This document shows, one piece after another, positions 10,232 through 18,765 of a DNA stretch of 64,000 nt. The notes beneath the pieces are model-generated. The model searched no databases. It was given only the letters and a program-made list of their open reading frames with translations, and had not been told where the DNA came from. Positions within the stretch are counted from its first letter, which is position 1, and every line of letters begins with the position of its first letter. The stretch covers positions 558,001-622,000 of the forward strand of contig NZ_CP031012.1 in NCBI RefSeq assembly GCF_009497775.1, written 5' to 3'. A program made the position numbers and the translations under genes. The DNA comes from Alcaligenes faecalis. Lineage in GTDB: Bacteria > Pseudomonadota > Gammaproteobacteria > Burkholderiales > Burkholderiaceae_B.

Positions 10232-10687
10232 ATGGAAATCAGAAAAATGCGTGCGACAGACTGGGACTGGATACAGCAATGGTTTCAGGACGAGGACTTG
10301 AACCGCGAGTTGGGGCCACTGGATCAGGAGTGGCTGGACCACGTCTTGAATCAAAGCGATGGTGTCCAACTGGTTGCTGAGCAGAATGGTCAGCCCATTG
10401 GTTTGATTGGATGTGCCTGGGGTGATGGGCGAAATCTGCCACACGCAATTACCGATATTGCCGTTGCGCCGCCATTACGCGGCAATGGTCAGGCCGGGGC
10501 CATGCTGGAAGCGGTATTGGCTTGGCCGGGCCATCCCCCATGTCGTAAATGGGTGGCCTTTGTGTTCCCGGAAAATCAGCGAGCCTGCCGTTTTTTTACG
10601 CGCCTGGGTTGGGAACACGTGGACTTTGCCGATGGCATGAACGAGTTCGAGTACAAGTGCGCGGGTTCAGAACCAGGTCAACCCTGA
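10232..10687 (+). CDS. GNAT-family N-acetyltransferase
   Basis: 151 residues with the GNAT fold: ITDIAVAPPLRGNGQAGAML matches the acetyl-CoA pyrophosphate loop (R/Q-x-x-G-x-G/A, residues about 73-92), and FVFPENQRACRFFTRLGWEHV the C-terminal strand-helix pair. GGGG lies 6 bases upstream of the ATG. It may be the last gene after the LysR (69-base gap). Acceptor unknown. Confidence 0.9.
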   Translation: MEIRKMRATDWDWIQQWFQDEDLNRELGPLDQEWLDHVLNQSDGVQLVAEQNGQPIGLIGCAWGDGRNLPHAITDIAVAPPLRGNGQAGAMLEAVLAWPGHPPCRKWVAFVFPENQRACRFFTRLGWEHVDFADGMNEFEYKCAGSEPGQP

Positions 10688-10774
10688 GCTCGGGCTGATT
10701 TGAGCAAGGTATGTTCTGAGGGGCAGTTACTCGGCTCAAGAGGACGTCCTGCAGTTGCCTATTTAGCTAGATAG

Positions 10775-10815
10775 AGGCAGACAAAGCCAGCATGGCCTTG
10801 TCTGCCTTATTTTTA
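10775..10815 (+). terminator. Intrinsic terminator after the GNAT gene
   Basis: 14-bp stem with one mismatch, AGGCAGACAAAGCC (10775-10788) against GGCCTTGTCTGCCT (10794-10807), followed by TATTTTTAT. It faces the plus-strand genes and ends at the stop codon of the convergent antiporter gene. Confidence 0.8.
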
Positions 10816-11955
10816 TCAGGGATAAAACAGCAGCAGCCCGAACACCGCGAAAACCATCAGGTGCATATAACCCTGAATGGGTGAGGTTCGTTTGCCGCTA
10901 AAGCTCAAGATACTGAGCAGTGCCGTGATCACAAACAGCACGATTTCTGTGTTGCTGATGCCCATGATCACTTGCTTGCCGGTGATCAGACCAATCATCA
11001 GCACCACCGGCACAGTCAGCCCCACGGTAGAGACGAAGGCCCCCAGACACAGGTTGATCGCCCGTTGCATTTCATTGTTCATGGCCGCCTTGATGGCGGT
11101 AATGGACTCGGGGGTGAACACGATAATTGCGATTAGCACACCACCGACAGCAACAGGGGCGCCCGAAGCGGCGATCCCGTAGTCCGTCACAATGGCCAGA
11201 TCGTGTGCCAGCAGGACAATTGGCAAGATCAAGGCGATTAACACCAGGCTGCGTATCAGCATGGCGCGGGTAGCCTGGGGATCACGTGGTGCGGGTAGCT
11301 CATCTTCAGAGTTCTGCACCACCTGGTTGGGCTGCACATAGTCATGACGGTGGCTGCCCATTTGCAGATACAGAAAGATGGCATAGACCAGACCTGTCAG
11401 CACCGAAATGCCGATGGCCTGGGTTGTGCTGAATTCGCCTGCATTGCTGGTGTAGTTGGGCAGAATCAGGCCCACACTGGTCAGCAGGACGATCATGGAC
11501 AAATAGGTGTTGGTGCCTTGGTGGTTGAACTCCTGGTCGCCATTGCGCGCCGCGCCAGCAATCAGACACAGGCCGGTGATCAGGTTCAGGATGATCATCA
11601 TGACGGCGTAGATGGAGTCCCGACCTATGGTGGGAAAGTCGCCCGGCCCCAGCAGTACCGAGGCAATCAGGATGACTTCGATCAGCACAATGGACAGGGT
11701 CAGGATCAGGGTGCCGTAGGGCTCGCCTAGTTGATGGGCCAGGTGATCGGCTTCACGGACCACGCCAAACGAGGCCGCCAAGATAGTCACAAACAGCACC
11801 AGAAAGACGATGGCCGCCGTAGTGCCGTTCAGGGAGTCTCCTAGCCATTGCCCGCCAAAAATCATGAACAGGACAACAATGGACCAGGAACCAAGCAGAC
11901 GCAGCCAGGTGATAGGGGTAATGAGTGGAGAGGAAGATGATGCAGGGTGGGCCAT
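10816..11955 (-). CDS. chaA: Calcium/sodium:proton antiporter, ChaA/CaCA family
   Basis: 379 residues, close to E. coli ChaA (366). There are about eleven hydrophobic segments and the two alpha-repeats of the CaCA superfamily: a first acidic motif in LSIVLIEVILIASV (about residue 85-98) and a second at FTPESITAIKAAMNNEMQRAINLCLGAFVSTVGLTVP (about 268-304), with the conserved glutamates. It would extrude Ca2+, Na+ or K+ in exchange for protons at alkaline pH. GGAG precedes the ATG by 9 bases. Cation choice cannot be read from the sequence. Confidence 0.9.
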   Translation of the reverse strand: MAHPASSSSPLITPITWLRLLGSWSIVVLFMIFGGQWLGDSLNGTTAAIVFLVLFVTILAASFGVVREADHLAHQLGEPYGTLILTLSIVLIEVILIASVLLGPGDFPTIGRDSIYAVMMIILNLITGLCLIAGAARNGDQEFNHQGTNTYLSMIVLLTSVGLILPNYTSNAGEFSTTQAIGISVLTGLVYAIFLYLQMGSHRHDYVQPNQVVQNSEDELPAPRDPQATRAMLIRSLVLIALILPIVLLAHDLAIVTDYGIAASGAPVAVGGVLIAIIVFTPESITAIKAAMNNEMQRAINLCLGAFVSTVGLTVPVVLMIGLITGKQVIMGISNTEIVLFVITALLSILSFSGKRTSPIQGYMHLMVFAVFGLLLFYP

Positions 11956-12268
11956 CGTGGATGCTCCGCCAAAGAGGTAGGGCCGTCCCTGTACTGAAAA
12001 GGCAGATCCAGGTCGTCCCGGATCTGTTTTGAATTGAACTATTCAAGTAGCCACGATTTTATCACCTTGCCCCCAGGCAGCAAGTGCGGTCCATCTGAAG
12101 CCGACTTTTTGTGGCTTGCAGCCATCTTTTTCTGTAGATGGCCAGGATGGAGGTGTGAAGGGCGGGTTCCTTTATCACCTTCCTGGCATTGTTTTATTCA
12201 GTCGTTTTATTTTTCTGAGAGGGGGTAGAGCAAGTCTCCTGTGGACCTTATTCTTTTCCTGCCGCTAT
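11956..12268. other. Intergenic region upstream of the antiporter
   Basis: 313 bases between the AraC-like gene (ending 12269) and the antiporter start, both on the minus strand. It must hold the antiporter promoter. The T-rich stretch around 12190-12220 is AT-richer than its surroundings. I see no gene and no clear intrinsic terminator. Confidence 0.6.
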
Positions 12269-13198
12269 TTATGGCGGACACCAACCCGATGAGAAAAAAG
12301 GTGGGCCCATGGGGCGAATACATGGTGTGTTTTCCGTATAGGGTTTGTTCTTCTCAATAGCTTGACGGAATTTTCCAGGAGCGACTCCCGCATAGGTTTT
12401 GAATGCGGTAGAGAAATTGGCCGGGCTGGAAAATCCCAAATCAGTTGCAATCACATCAATTTTCAAGGCCGTGGTTTTCAGCAAATACTCGGCCCGATAC
12501 ATACGCTGTAATCGGATATAACTGCTTACACTTAAGCCAAAGTTACGCTGAAATATATTCATGATTTTTCGACGCGAAATCTTGAACATATCGCACAGTT
12601 CTTTTTGGCTGGGCGGTGCGCCCAGATTGGCATCAATGGTTTTCTGAATGGCATGGATCAGCATGCTGGTTTCAGCCGTCGTGCTGGGGCGCTGGCTTTG
12701 CGCCTTGCCCGACACGAGCGCAGGTGTCATCTGCTTGGGGCAGCGCAAGGGCACGTTGATACGTTCCTTGACCTCATCTACCGCATACGGATTGCCAATG
12801 TAATCAACCGCACCTGCCTTTAAAAAAGTGACGCACTCATCACTGCTGCCGTCCATGCGCGAATCCAGAATGATGATGGGGATTTGGGCCGTGGCTTTTA
12901 ATCCTTGCAGCATATGGGTCAAGGACAAAGCATCTATCCCCGTCAATTGCTTATCCATCAGGATAAGTTCCGGTAGCGTTAACTGGGCCTTGGTATATCC
13001 TTGCACTCCGTCAGCAGCAACAGAAACCCGAAAAGCACCAGCCAGCAGGGCTTGAAGAAGTTGTTCGTGCTGTCGAGTGTTATTGGAGATCAGCAGAATC
13101 CTGATTTTTTGATCTGGCTGATACTTTATAGTGGCGTATTTGTTCAATATAAAGCCCCGCGCCCTTCTTCTGACGAAGACGGCTACCTTTACTGGCAT
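12269..13198 (-). CDS. AraC-type regulator fused to a degenerate receiver domain
   Basis: 309 residues. Residues 30-150 align with a CheY-like receiver: the phosphoacceptor aspartate is kept (D82 in LILMDKQLTGIDAL) and S113 takes the switch Ser/Thr position, but the acidic pocket usually DD is NN (39-40 in ILLISNN) and the invariant lysine is asparagine (N136, DYIGNPY). Residues about 185-285 form an AraC double helix-turn-helix (QKELCDMFKISRRKIMNIF and IDVIATDLGFSSPANFSTAF). No histidine kinase is adjacent. The start is uncertain: no good ribosome site precedes the ATG at 13198. Confidence 0.85.
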   Translation of the reverse strand: MPVKVAVFVRRRARGFILNKYATIKYQPDQKIRILLISNNTRQHEQLLQALLAGAFRVSVAADGVQGYTKAQLTLPELILMDKQLTGIDALSLTHMLQGLKATAQIPIIILDSRMDGSSDECVTFLKAGAVDYIGNPYAVDEVKERINVPLRCPKQMTPALVSGKAQSQRPSTTAETSMLIHAIQKTIDANLGAPPSQKELCDMFKISRRKIMNIFQRNFGLSVSSYIRLQRMYRAEYLLKTTALKIDVIATDLGFSSPANFSTAFKTYAGVAPGKFRQAIEKNKPYTENTPCIRPMGPPFFSSGWCPP

Positions 13199-13851
13199 TG
13201 CTCAAGTAGCCAATTTCTTCAGAATACAGACTCAATGAATAGATAAAATCTATCGATATGATTCGTACGGCAGACATAACATTCTGTATCAATGGAAAAA
13301 GTAAATTTTCAAAATTGCTCATTGCATTTCATTTTTGGCAGGCGGCATGCCGAAAGCCCGAAACCTGGGCCTTAAGCCGGACCCAAAAGTCCAATTTCAG
13401 GAATGCTACGCTGGCGTATCGGTGAATTTTCCTGGCAGGAAAAGGCGTGATTCTACGGCTTTTACCCCTGAATAAAGGACTATGTCCAGGCAGGCCAGCC
13501 GTGGTTTTGCCGGCATTAGTGTGCATCTGGATTAGACTGTCCGGGGAAGATTGTGTCGCTCTTTGAGTGATGATTTGTCGAAGCTGGCAGCGCAGCCAGT
13601 AGCAAGGCGTTTATTTGCCGCTTTTTTGTTGGATTTTGACCAAGTTCAAACGCTTGTTTTTGATGATTGTTATGGTTATTAGAGCGATTTTGGTATAGAT
13701 CGTTTGAATCATTTTGACGGGTCAGGGGCAGGGCTGGGGCCTGCGAATGGGACCACAAACAGGGTCACAAACAAGAAGGGCGGGGCAAGGTGTATCTACC
13801 TTGTCCCGCCCTTGTTTTAAAAACAACCAGGCTCTGTGCCAGCGTTCAGCG
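13199..13851. other. Long intergenic region, no recognisable gene
   Basis: 653 bases between the DsbA-fold gene and the AraC-like regulator (both minus strand). The part 13200-13330 and 13600-13720 is AT-rich compared with the neighbours. Several short open frames exist on both strands; none has both a ribosome site and a recognisable product. The strong hairpin at 13771-13818 occupies the end next to the DsbA-fold gene. The AT-richness together with the regulator suggests acquired or eroded DNA. Confidence 0.55.
13771..13818. terminator. Bidirectional terminator after the aldolase/MFS/DsbA-fold operon
   Basis: 16-bp stem with one G-U type mismatch (13776-13791 against 13798-13813, loop GTATCT), flanked by AACAAG and CTTGTTTTAAAAAC, so both strands have T-rich tails. 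It lies 34 bases past the stop of the minus-strand operon. Confidence 0.82.
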
Positions 13852-14460
13852 TCAAGCTGACGCAGGATGCAGGGCGATGGCTTCGTCCAGCATCTCCAGC
13901 CTGTCCTGGCCCCAGAACAGCTCGCCTTGATACACGTAGGAAGGTGAGCCGAAGACACCGGCTGCAATGGCCTCTTCGGTGTGGGCTTGATACTGCGCTT
14001 GCATCAATGGTGCCTGTGCCAGCCAGTAGTCTGCATCCAGCTGCTGTGCCTGCAGAATTCGGGCCAGTTGCGCGGGGTCAGCGATGTTCTGCTCCTCGCA
14101 CCATTGCGCCCGCAGAATGGCTTTGTACAGATCCAGTACCGGCAAGCCAGCCTGATTAACCGCGATCACCAGGGTGGAAGCCAGCGTGGCGTCCGGGCAC
14201 ATGAAGCGCGGTGTGGGATTCACGTGTATGCCCAGCTTGCGACACCAGCGCTGCAACTCAGCAATTCGATAGGCCTGTCGCTCGGGGGAGCGCTGTCCCA
14301 GCAGGACGCCGCCTGTACGCGCATAGACCTGCGGCAAATCCACGGGTTTGTAATGGATAGGGATGCCATGCTTGTGGGCAATCGCTTCCAGCCTGTCAGC
14401 CCCCAGGTACGCCCAGTCCGAATTCATCCAGAAGTAGTAGTGAATACCGGGCGTGTTCAT
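13852..14460 (-). CDS. DsbA-fold 2-hydroxychromene-2-carboxylate isomerase family protein
   Basis: 202 residues of the kappa-GST-like HCCA isomerase family: an N-terminal thioredoxin half (IHYYFWMNSDWAYLGADRL, residues 6-24) with serine where DsbA has its CxxC, a helical insertion, and a C-terminal GVFGSPSYVYQGELFWGQDRLEML, the classic cis-proline segment of this family. HCCA isomerase acts in naphthalene breakdown with glutathione, but most relatives have unknown substrates. The start overlaps the MFS stop by 4 bases, so it belongs to the same operon. Confidence 0.87.
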   Translation of the reverse strand: MNTPGIHYYFWMNSDWAYLGADRLEAIAHKHGIPIHYKPVDLPQVYARTGGVLLGQRSPERQAYRIAELQRWCRKLGIHVNPTPRFMCPDATLASTLVIAVNQAGLPVLDLYKAILRAQWCEEQNIADPAQLARILQAQQLDADYWLAQAPLMQAQYQAHTEEAIAAGVFGSPSYVYQGELFWGQDRLEMLDEAIALHPASA

Positions 14461-15785
14461 GTGCGCACCTTTCGGTTGGATAGGGCGGGCAGGGAGAAAT
14501 GCGTAGGGCCGTGCATGAACCAGGTACTGGCAAAGGCAATCAGACCCAGCCCGCTCAGGTACCAGACGATGTAGTCGGGTTGGCCATCGCCATAGGCCAG
14601 CAGGGAAGTCGCCACCAAGGGAGCCAGACCGCCACCAATGGCACCGGAGACTTGCACGGCAATGGAGATGCCGCTGTAACGCACTTCAGGTGGAAATTGC
14701 GTGGAAAACAGGCCACCTTGCGGGCCATACAGCGCGGCATAGACCAGCCCGATCGCAATCACCAAAGCCAGGGTGATGGTCCTGGAGTCCAGGCTGCCCA
14801 GCATGGAGAAGAAGGTGGAGGAGAACGCCAACATGCAGATCGTGCCGGCCATGAAGACCCATTTGAAGCCGATTCTGTCGCCCAATACGCCAAACAGGGG
14901 CATGGTGAACAGGGCTGCAAAGGCACCCCAGACGGTGGCATCCAGCATGACGCTGCGCTCCACACCCAGGGTGGTGGTGGCGTAGGCCAGGGCAAAGGTC
15001 ACCACGGTGTAGAACCAGGTCACTTCAGCCAGACGGCCCCCCACGACCAGCAGGACTTCACGCGGGTAATGACGCAGAACTTCCAGAGCGGGGATCGGAA
15101 CCTGCTTGCCCTTTTTGCTCATCTGCTCGAAGTCGGGGGACTCGGCCACTTTGGCGCGTATCCACCAGCCCACCAGCAGCAAGACGACACTGGCCAGAAA
15201 GGGCAGACGCCAGCCCCAGGACAGCATGTCTTCTTCAGGCAGGCTGGCGACCGCTCCCATGGCCAGAGAAGACAGGATCAGGCCGGGAGCAACCCCCGTT
15301 TGCGGCAAGCTGCCGAAAAAGCCTTTCTTGCCTTCCGGGGCATGTTCAACCGCCATCAGCACAGCGCCGCCCCATTCGCCGCCCACTGCAATGCCTTGCA
15401 GAAAGCGCATCAGGACCAGCAGCACAGCGGCCCAGTAGCCAATGCTTTCATAAGAGGGAATCAGGCCGATCAGGATGGTGGGAATCCCCATCAGAAAGAG
15501 CGTGATCAGTAGCATGGATTTTCGGCCCAGTTTGTCTCCAAAATGGCCGAAAACAAATCCTCCCAAAGGACGGGCGAAAAAGCCCACGGAGTAGGTGGCA
15601 AAAGCCGCCAGCGTGCCCGTGATCGGGTCAAAGGCGGGGAAAAAGATCTTGTTGAAAATCAGTGCGGCAGCGGTGCCGTACAGGAAAAAGTCATACCACT
15701 CTATGGTGGTTCCCATCATGCTGGCCAAGCCAGCGGTAACGTACTGGCGCGACGAACGCGCCTGTCCATTGTTAGGCATCGTCAT
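14457..15785 (-). CDS. MFS transporter of the metabolite:H+ symporter (MHS) group
   Basis: 442 residues with twelve hydrophobic segments. The N-terminal motif MGTTIEWYDFFLYGTAAALIFNKIFFP and the loop FGHFGDKLGRKSMLL are signatures of the MHS family (ProP, KgtP, ShiA, CitA). AGGAGG lies 5 bases before the ATG. It sits between a class II aldolase and a DsbA-fold isomerase, so it probably imports a carboxylate that these enzymes process. The substrate is not deducible. Confidence 0.92.
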   Translation of the reverse strand: MTMPNNGQARSSRQYVTAGLASMMGTTIEWYDFFLYGTAAALIFNKIFFPAFDPITGTLAAFATYSVGFFARPLGGFVFGHFGDKLGRKSMLLITLFLMGIPTILIGLIPSYESIGYWAAVLLVLMRFLQGIAVGGEWGGAVLMAVEHAPEGKKGFFGSLPQTGVAPGLILSSLAMGAVASLPEEDMLSWGWRLPFLASVVLLLVGWWIRAKVAESPDFEQMSKKGKQVPIPALEVLRHYPREVLLVVGGRLAEVTWFYTVVTFALAYATTTLGVERSVMLDATVWGAFAALFTMPLFGVLGDRIGFKWVFMAGTICMLAFSSTFFSMLGSLDSRTITLALVIAIGLVYAALYGPQGGLFSTQFPPEVRYSGISIAVQVSGAIGGGLAPLVATSLLAYGDGQPDYIVWYLSGLGLIAFASTWFMHGPTHFSLPALSNRKVRT

Positions 15786-15824
15786 AGCGACCTCCTGGTG
15801 GAAGCTGGATATGGGGTACGGGCG

Positions 15825-16610
15825 TCAGCGAGTTTTAGTTAAGGGCGCAATGCCTTGGGTCTGACGGGACCAGTAGTCAAAGGTAGCGTTAACAATGGAG
15901 GGCTTGAGCAGATAGTCGTGCGCTTCGGCCGCCAGGGTATCGTCCACCGGCGTAAGCGGGCCAAAGGCTGCTTGTGCGCGTACTTGCAGGCGTGCGGCGC
16001 GCTCCAGATACACCGACAGGTAGGTGGCTTCCTGACAGCTCTTGCCTGCGGTCAGATAACCGTGGTGGGCCAGAATAATGGCGCGCTTGTCGCCCAGGGC
16101 TTTGGAGATGATGACGCCTTCCTGATCGGCAATGGGCACACCGGGCCATTCGCCCAGAAATGCACAGTCATTGTGCAGGGGCGTCATGTCCATTTGCGAA
16201 ATCACCAAGGGTTGGCGGGCGGTGGCCAGCACCGTGGCCCAGGGCGAGTGCGTGTGGATGATGGAATTGACGTCGGGGCGAGCCTCGTAGACCCACAGGT
16301 GAAAGCGGGTGGCGGGGTTGGCCATGCCTTCGCCGCTAAGGGTGTTCAAGTCGCGGTCCACTTCAATGAAGTCTTCGGGGGTGGCCTCGTCAAAACCCAG
16401 ACCAAAGCGCAAGGTCCAGTACGCGCCGGGGCGCTCGGAACGGACGCTGATCTGGCCCGCCAGACCGGCTTCCTGTTCGGTCATGGCCAGGATGCGGCAG
16501 GCGAATGCCATGGTTTCGCGGGTGTCGCGTTGCACTTGCTGCAGATGAGTGGCCATCTCTTTGGTGGCGCGCTCATCAAAATAGGATTTGTCTCTGAGTG
16601 GGGTATCCAT
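15825..16610 (-). CDS. Class II aldolase/adducin family protein
   Basis: 261 residues, first gene of the operon with the MFS transporter and DsbA-fold protein. The zinc-binding histidines are visible as IIHTHSPWATVLA (about 137-149) and ILAHHGYLTAG (about 191-201), as in fuculose-phosphate aldolase relatives. The N-terminal stretch (ACRILAMTEQEAGLAGQISVR) is typical of the adducin-like group acting on sugar acids or hydroxy acids. AAAGGAGA lies 7 bases before the ATG. It is a separate gene from the aldolase at 61406. Confidence 0.9.
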   Translation of the reverse strand: MDTPLRDKSYFDERATKEMATHLQQVQRDTRETMAFACRILAMTEQEAGLAGQISVRSERPGAYWTLRFGLGFDEATPEDFIEVDRDLNTLSGEGMANPATRFHLWVYEARPDVNSIIHTHSPWATVLATARQPLVISQMDMTPLHNDCAFLGEWPGVPIADQEGVIISKALGDKRAIILAHHGYLTAGKSCQEATYLSVYLERAARLQVRAQAAFGPLTPVDDTLAAEAHDYLLKPSIVNATFDYWSRQTQGIAPLTKTR

Positions 16611-16791
16611 GTGATTGTCTCCTTTGGTATGCCTCGTCGATCCTTGTGCCGACGATGGGATTCATTGTCTTGATTTACATCAAGAGGAGCTATGCGCGCT
16701 GGCTCATAGCTCCTATTCCATTTGCTTGGGGCCTTATCAAGGAGACGAGCCCGGCAGTGGGGCCGGGCCGGGAGACAGGCACCGGGGCGGT
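16611..16791. other. Region upstream of the aldolase operon
   Basis: Promoter region for the minus-strand aldolase operon, with the sequence CTTGATTTACATCAAG-like around 16670-16685 forming a palindrome (TTGATTTACATCAA), which is a plausible regulator site. GC-rich repeats (GCCCGG / CCGGGC around 16750-16769) lie next to the small open frame that follows. Confidence 0.5.
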
Positions 16792-16971
16792 TTAGCCCTG
16801 GCGCCAGCGGGATCGCTCGCGGCGTCGCGAGCGGGACCAGGGATGTTGCACCTTATGCGGCTGTGGCCGGGGATCGGGTGGATGTCGCGTGTCATTGCTT
16901 TCCACGGGATTGGAGTCCGGTTTAGGCGAGTCCAGAAAGACACTAATGGAACAATCGCAATCGAGGTACAT
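16792..16971 (-). CDS. Possible small arginine-rich protein downstream of the GNAT-dUTPase gene
   Basis: A 59-residue frame (starting MYLDCDCSISVFLD, ending RRRERSRWRQG) whose ATG is preceded by AAAGGAC with 7-base spacing. It begins 14 bases after the stop of the GNAT-dUTPase gene on the same strand. It has three acidic and cysteine residues at the start, a proline-rich middle and a basic tail. The basic end coincides with an inverted repeat (CGCTCGC/GCGAGCG near 16814-16833), so the frame could be fortuitous. I do not recognise it. Confidence 0.3.
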   Translation of the reverse strand: MYLDCDCSISVFLDSPKPDSNPVESNDTRHPPDPRPQPHKVQHPWSRSRRRERSRWRQG

Positions 16972-16984
16972 GGACAGTCCTTTG

Positions 16985-18394
16985 TCAACGTGAAGAAAGG
17001 GGAGGCGGTACGGCGGCTCCGTTGCGGGCCGGTGTGCCTTCCGAAAAAAACGTGTCGTAGCTGTCTTGCAGGGCATGCAGGATCAATTCGGGGTAGTTGT
17101 CTTGCTCGGCGGGCAGGCGTAATTGCAGCTGCGCCAGATGCTCGTTGTCCTGCTGCCCGCCCCACTGCTTGTGATAGTGGCCATGCTGATAGCCGCGCAG
17201 CTGACGCAAGCGGTTCAGGGCATTCTTGCCGGCGTAGGAGTGGTAGAGCGTGTCCAGTGTCAGACCGCAAAGACCGGCCAGTTGAGCAAAGCCGCTGAAA
17301 TCAAACTGACGTGTCTCCAGCACACGCAAGGTAAAGCGTTCCAGAGCCGTCATGATGGCCGTAGAGTCGCTGGCGGTAGCCGATGCATGTTGGAGCTGAT
17401 CCAGCGCGTTGGCGGCCTCCTGTTCGCGCAGCGCATCGTCGGCACGCAGGACATCGCACAGACCAAAATGCAGGATGTCGATCAGCTCCAGCTGAAGTTG
17501 CGGCAGATTGCGCTCGCAATGCTGCCACCACTTCCAGTCCAGGTAATCGGCCAGTTCCGCACATTCCACCCAGATCGCCCGGTAGTAGTCCTGCTTGGCC
17601 ACTCGCCAGTTCGGATCAATCAGCTGATTCAGCTCGGTTTGCAGGGCCAGCATTTGCTTCAGGCGGCGGGCCCCTGGACCGGCGGGGGCGACCGTCACTT
17701 GCTGGCCCAAGCGGTGTTTCTGACGACCTTGTTCGTCAAAGTTCTCGGGTGCCAGCCAGGCCTGGAAATTCGCTTTCAGGGCCGGCCATTCCTGATCGGT
17801 GATGGCGAACCAGGCCGTGTCGCGCGAGCGGCCCTTGTACACAATTGCCTGACGGAAAATGCCTTCGTAACGAAAGCCCAGTCGTCGTGCCGCTGCTTGT
17901 GAGGGAGCATTGTGCGTGTCGCACTTCCATTCGTAGCGACGGTAGCCCAGGCCATCAATCGCATAAGCCATCAGCAAGTAGTGGGCCTCGGTAGCCATGC
18001 GGGTTTGTTTCAGGGCGGGCGACCAGGCAACAAAGCCCACTTCAATGCAGCCGTTTTGCGGGTCGATACGCATCAGGGACAAGGTGCCCAGTGCGCGTCC
18101 TGTGGCTTGTTCGACGACGGCATAGTGCACGGCATTGCTGGCCTGGCTGATGGTTTGCAGGTGCTGGTCGAACTGCGCGCGGTTGTTAAAGGGTTCTACA
18201 GACAAATAGGTCCAGTCGCGGCCATCGCTGGCGCTGCTGTAGGCCTGGTACAGGCTGTCGCCATGTTGCTCCGGGTTCACCGCTTCAAGACGGCAGTATT
18301 TGCCGTGCAGAACGCAGCGCGCTGGCTGCGGGCGGGCTTGCCAATGAGGGAGCGAGGGGCCAATAGGCTGGTGATAAGCGTTCAGCTGAGCCAT
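16985..18394 (-). CDS. GNAT N-acetyltransferase fused to a dimeric (all-alpha) dUTPase
   Basis: 469 residues with two unrelated domains. Residues about 25-212 are a RimJ/RimL-like GNAT domain (GTLSLMRIDPQNGCIEVGFV at 103-122, RMATEAHYLL at 132-141, NAPSQAAARRLGFRYEG at 162-178). After a linker, residues 244-450 match the dimeric dUTP diphosphatase family: LQTELNQLIDPNW (251-263), the metal-binding WVECAELADYLDWKWW (275-290, E277, E280) and LELIDILHFGL (302-312, E303, D306), YAGKNALNRLRQLRGY (387-402) and WGGQQDNEHLAQL (411-423). One domain would hydrolyse dUTP to dUMP; the other transfers an acetyl group to an unknown acceptor. No stop or frameshift separates them. Confidence 0.92.
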   Translation of the reverse strand: MAQLNAYHQPIGPSLPHWQARPQPARCVLHGKYCRLEAVNPEQHGDSLYQAYSSASDGRDWTYLSVEPFNNRAQFDQHLQTISQASNAVHYAVVEQATGRALGTLSLMRIDPQNGCIEVGFVAWSPALKQTRMATEAHYLLMAYAIDGLGYRRYEWKCDTHNAPSQAAARRLGFRYEGIFRQAIVYKGRSRDTAWFAITDQEWPALKANFQAWLAPENFDEQGRQKHRLGQQVTVAPAGPGARRLKQMLALQTELNQLIDPNWRVAKQDYYRAIWVECAELADYLDWKWWQHCERNLPQLQLELIDILHFGLCDVLRADDALREQEAANALDQLQHASATASDSTAIMTALERFTLRVLETRQFDFSGFAQLAGLCGLTLDTLYHSYAGKNALNRLRQLRGYQHGHYHKQWGGQQDNEHLAQLQLRLPAEQDNYPELILHALQDSYDTFFSEGTPARNGAAVPPPLSSR

Positions 18395-18706
18395 GAGATG
18401 TCTTCAATAGAAAACGCTCCTGAAATGCCAATCCGTGGCATATTAGGAGGCGGGAAAGGGAGGGAGTGGGCTGGGGGACAAGCGATGTCGTGCTAGGCCA
18501 CTAATTGATTCTATTGAGCAAGTGGCAGGTTGCAGCAAACCGCTTTGCTGCCTGTTTCCAGACCGCATTGCTGAAACGGCTTTGAAACGCCCAAGAGCCA
18601 GCCCCGGCGGGCCCTGGCTTGGGGCTTGAACAGCGGACAAAACTATCCTGCGGCCCAAGCACAGATGGGGTGCAGGCCGCCTGGCAGACCAAAGTGGCAG
18701 GTATTA
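18395..18706. other. Intergenic region upstream of the GNAT-dUTPase gene
   Basis: Part of a 371-base gap between two minus-strand genes. It holds the upstream region of the GNAT-dUTPase gene and a perfect 8-bp hairpin GCAGCAAA/TTTGCTGC with loop CCGC at 18532-18551, which lacks a T-run. No gene is recognisable. Confidence 0.55.
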
Positions 18707-18741
18707 AAAAAGCCGAGCTACCTTGTGGGTAGTCTCGGCTT
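18707..18741 (-). terminator. Terminator of the YncE-like gene
   Basis: Stem AAGCCGAG plus CTACC (18710-18722) against GGTAG plus CTCGGCTT with one bulged T, loop TTGTG; on the minus strand it is followed by TTTTTTAATAC. It lies 25 bases after the stop of the YncE-like gene. Confidence 0.82.
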
Positions 18742-18765
18742 GGGATCAAGCGTTAAGCCAGAGGC

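Noticed and set aside
13199..13770. Small protein genes in the AT-rich gap
   Set aside because: Short frames exist on the minus strand but none has a ribosome site or any recognisable motif.
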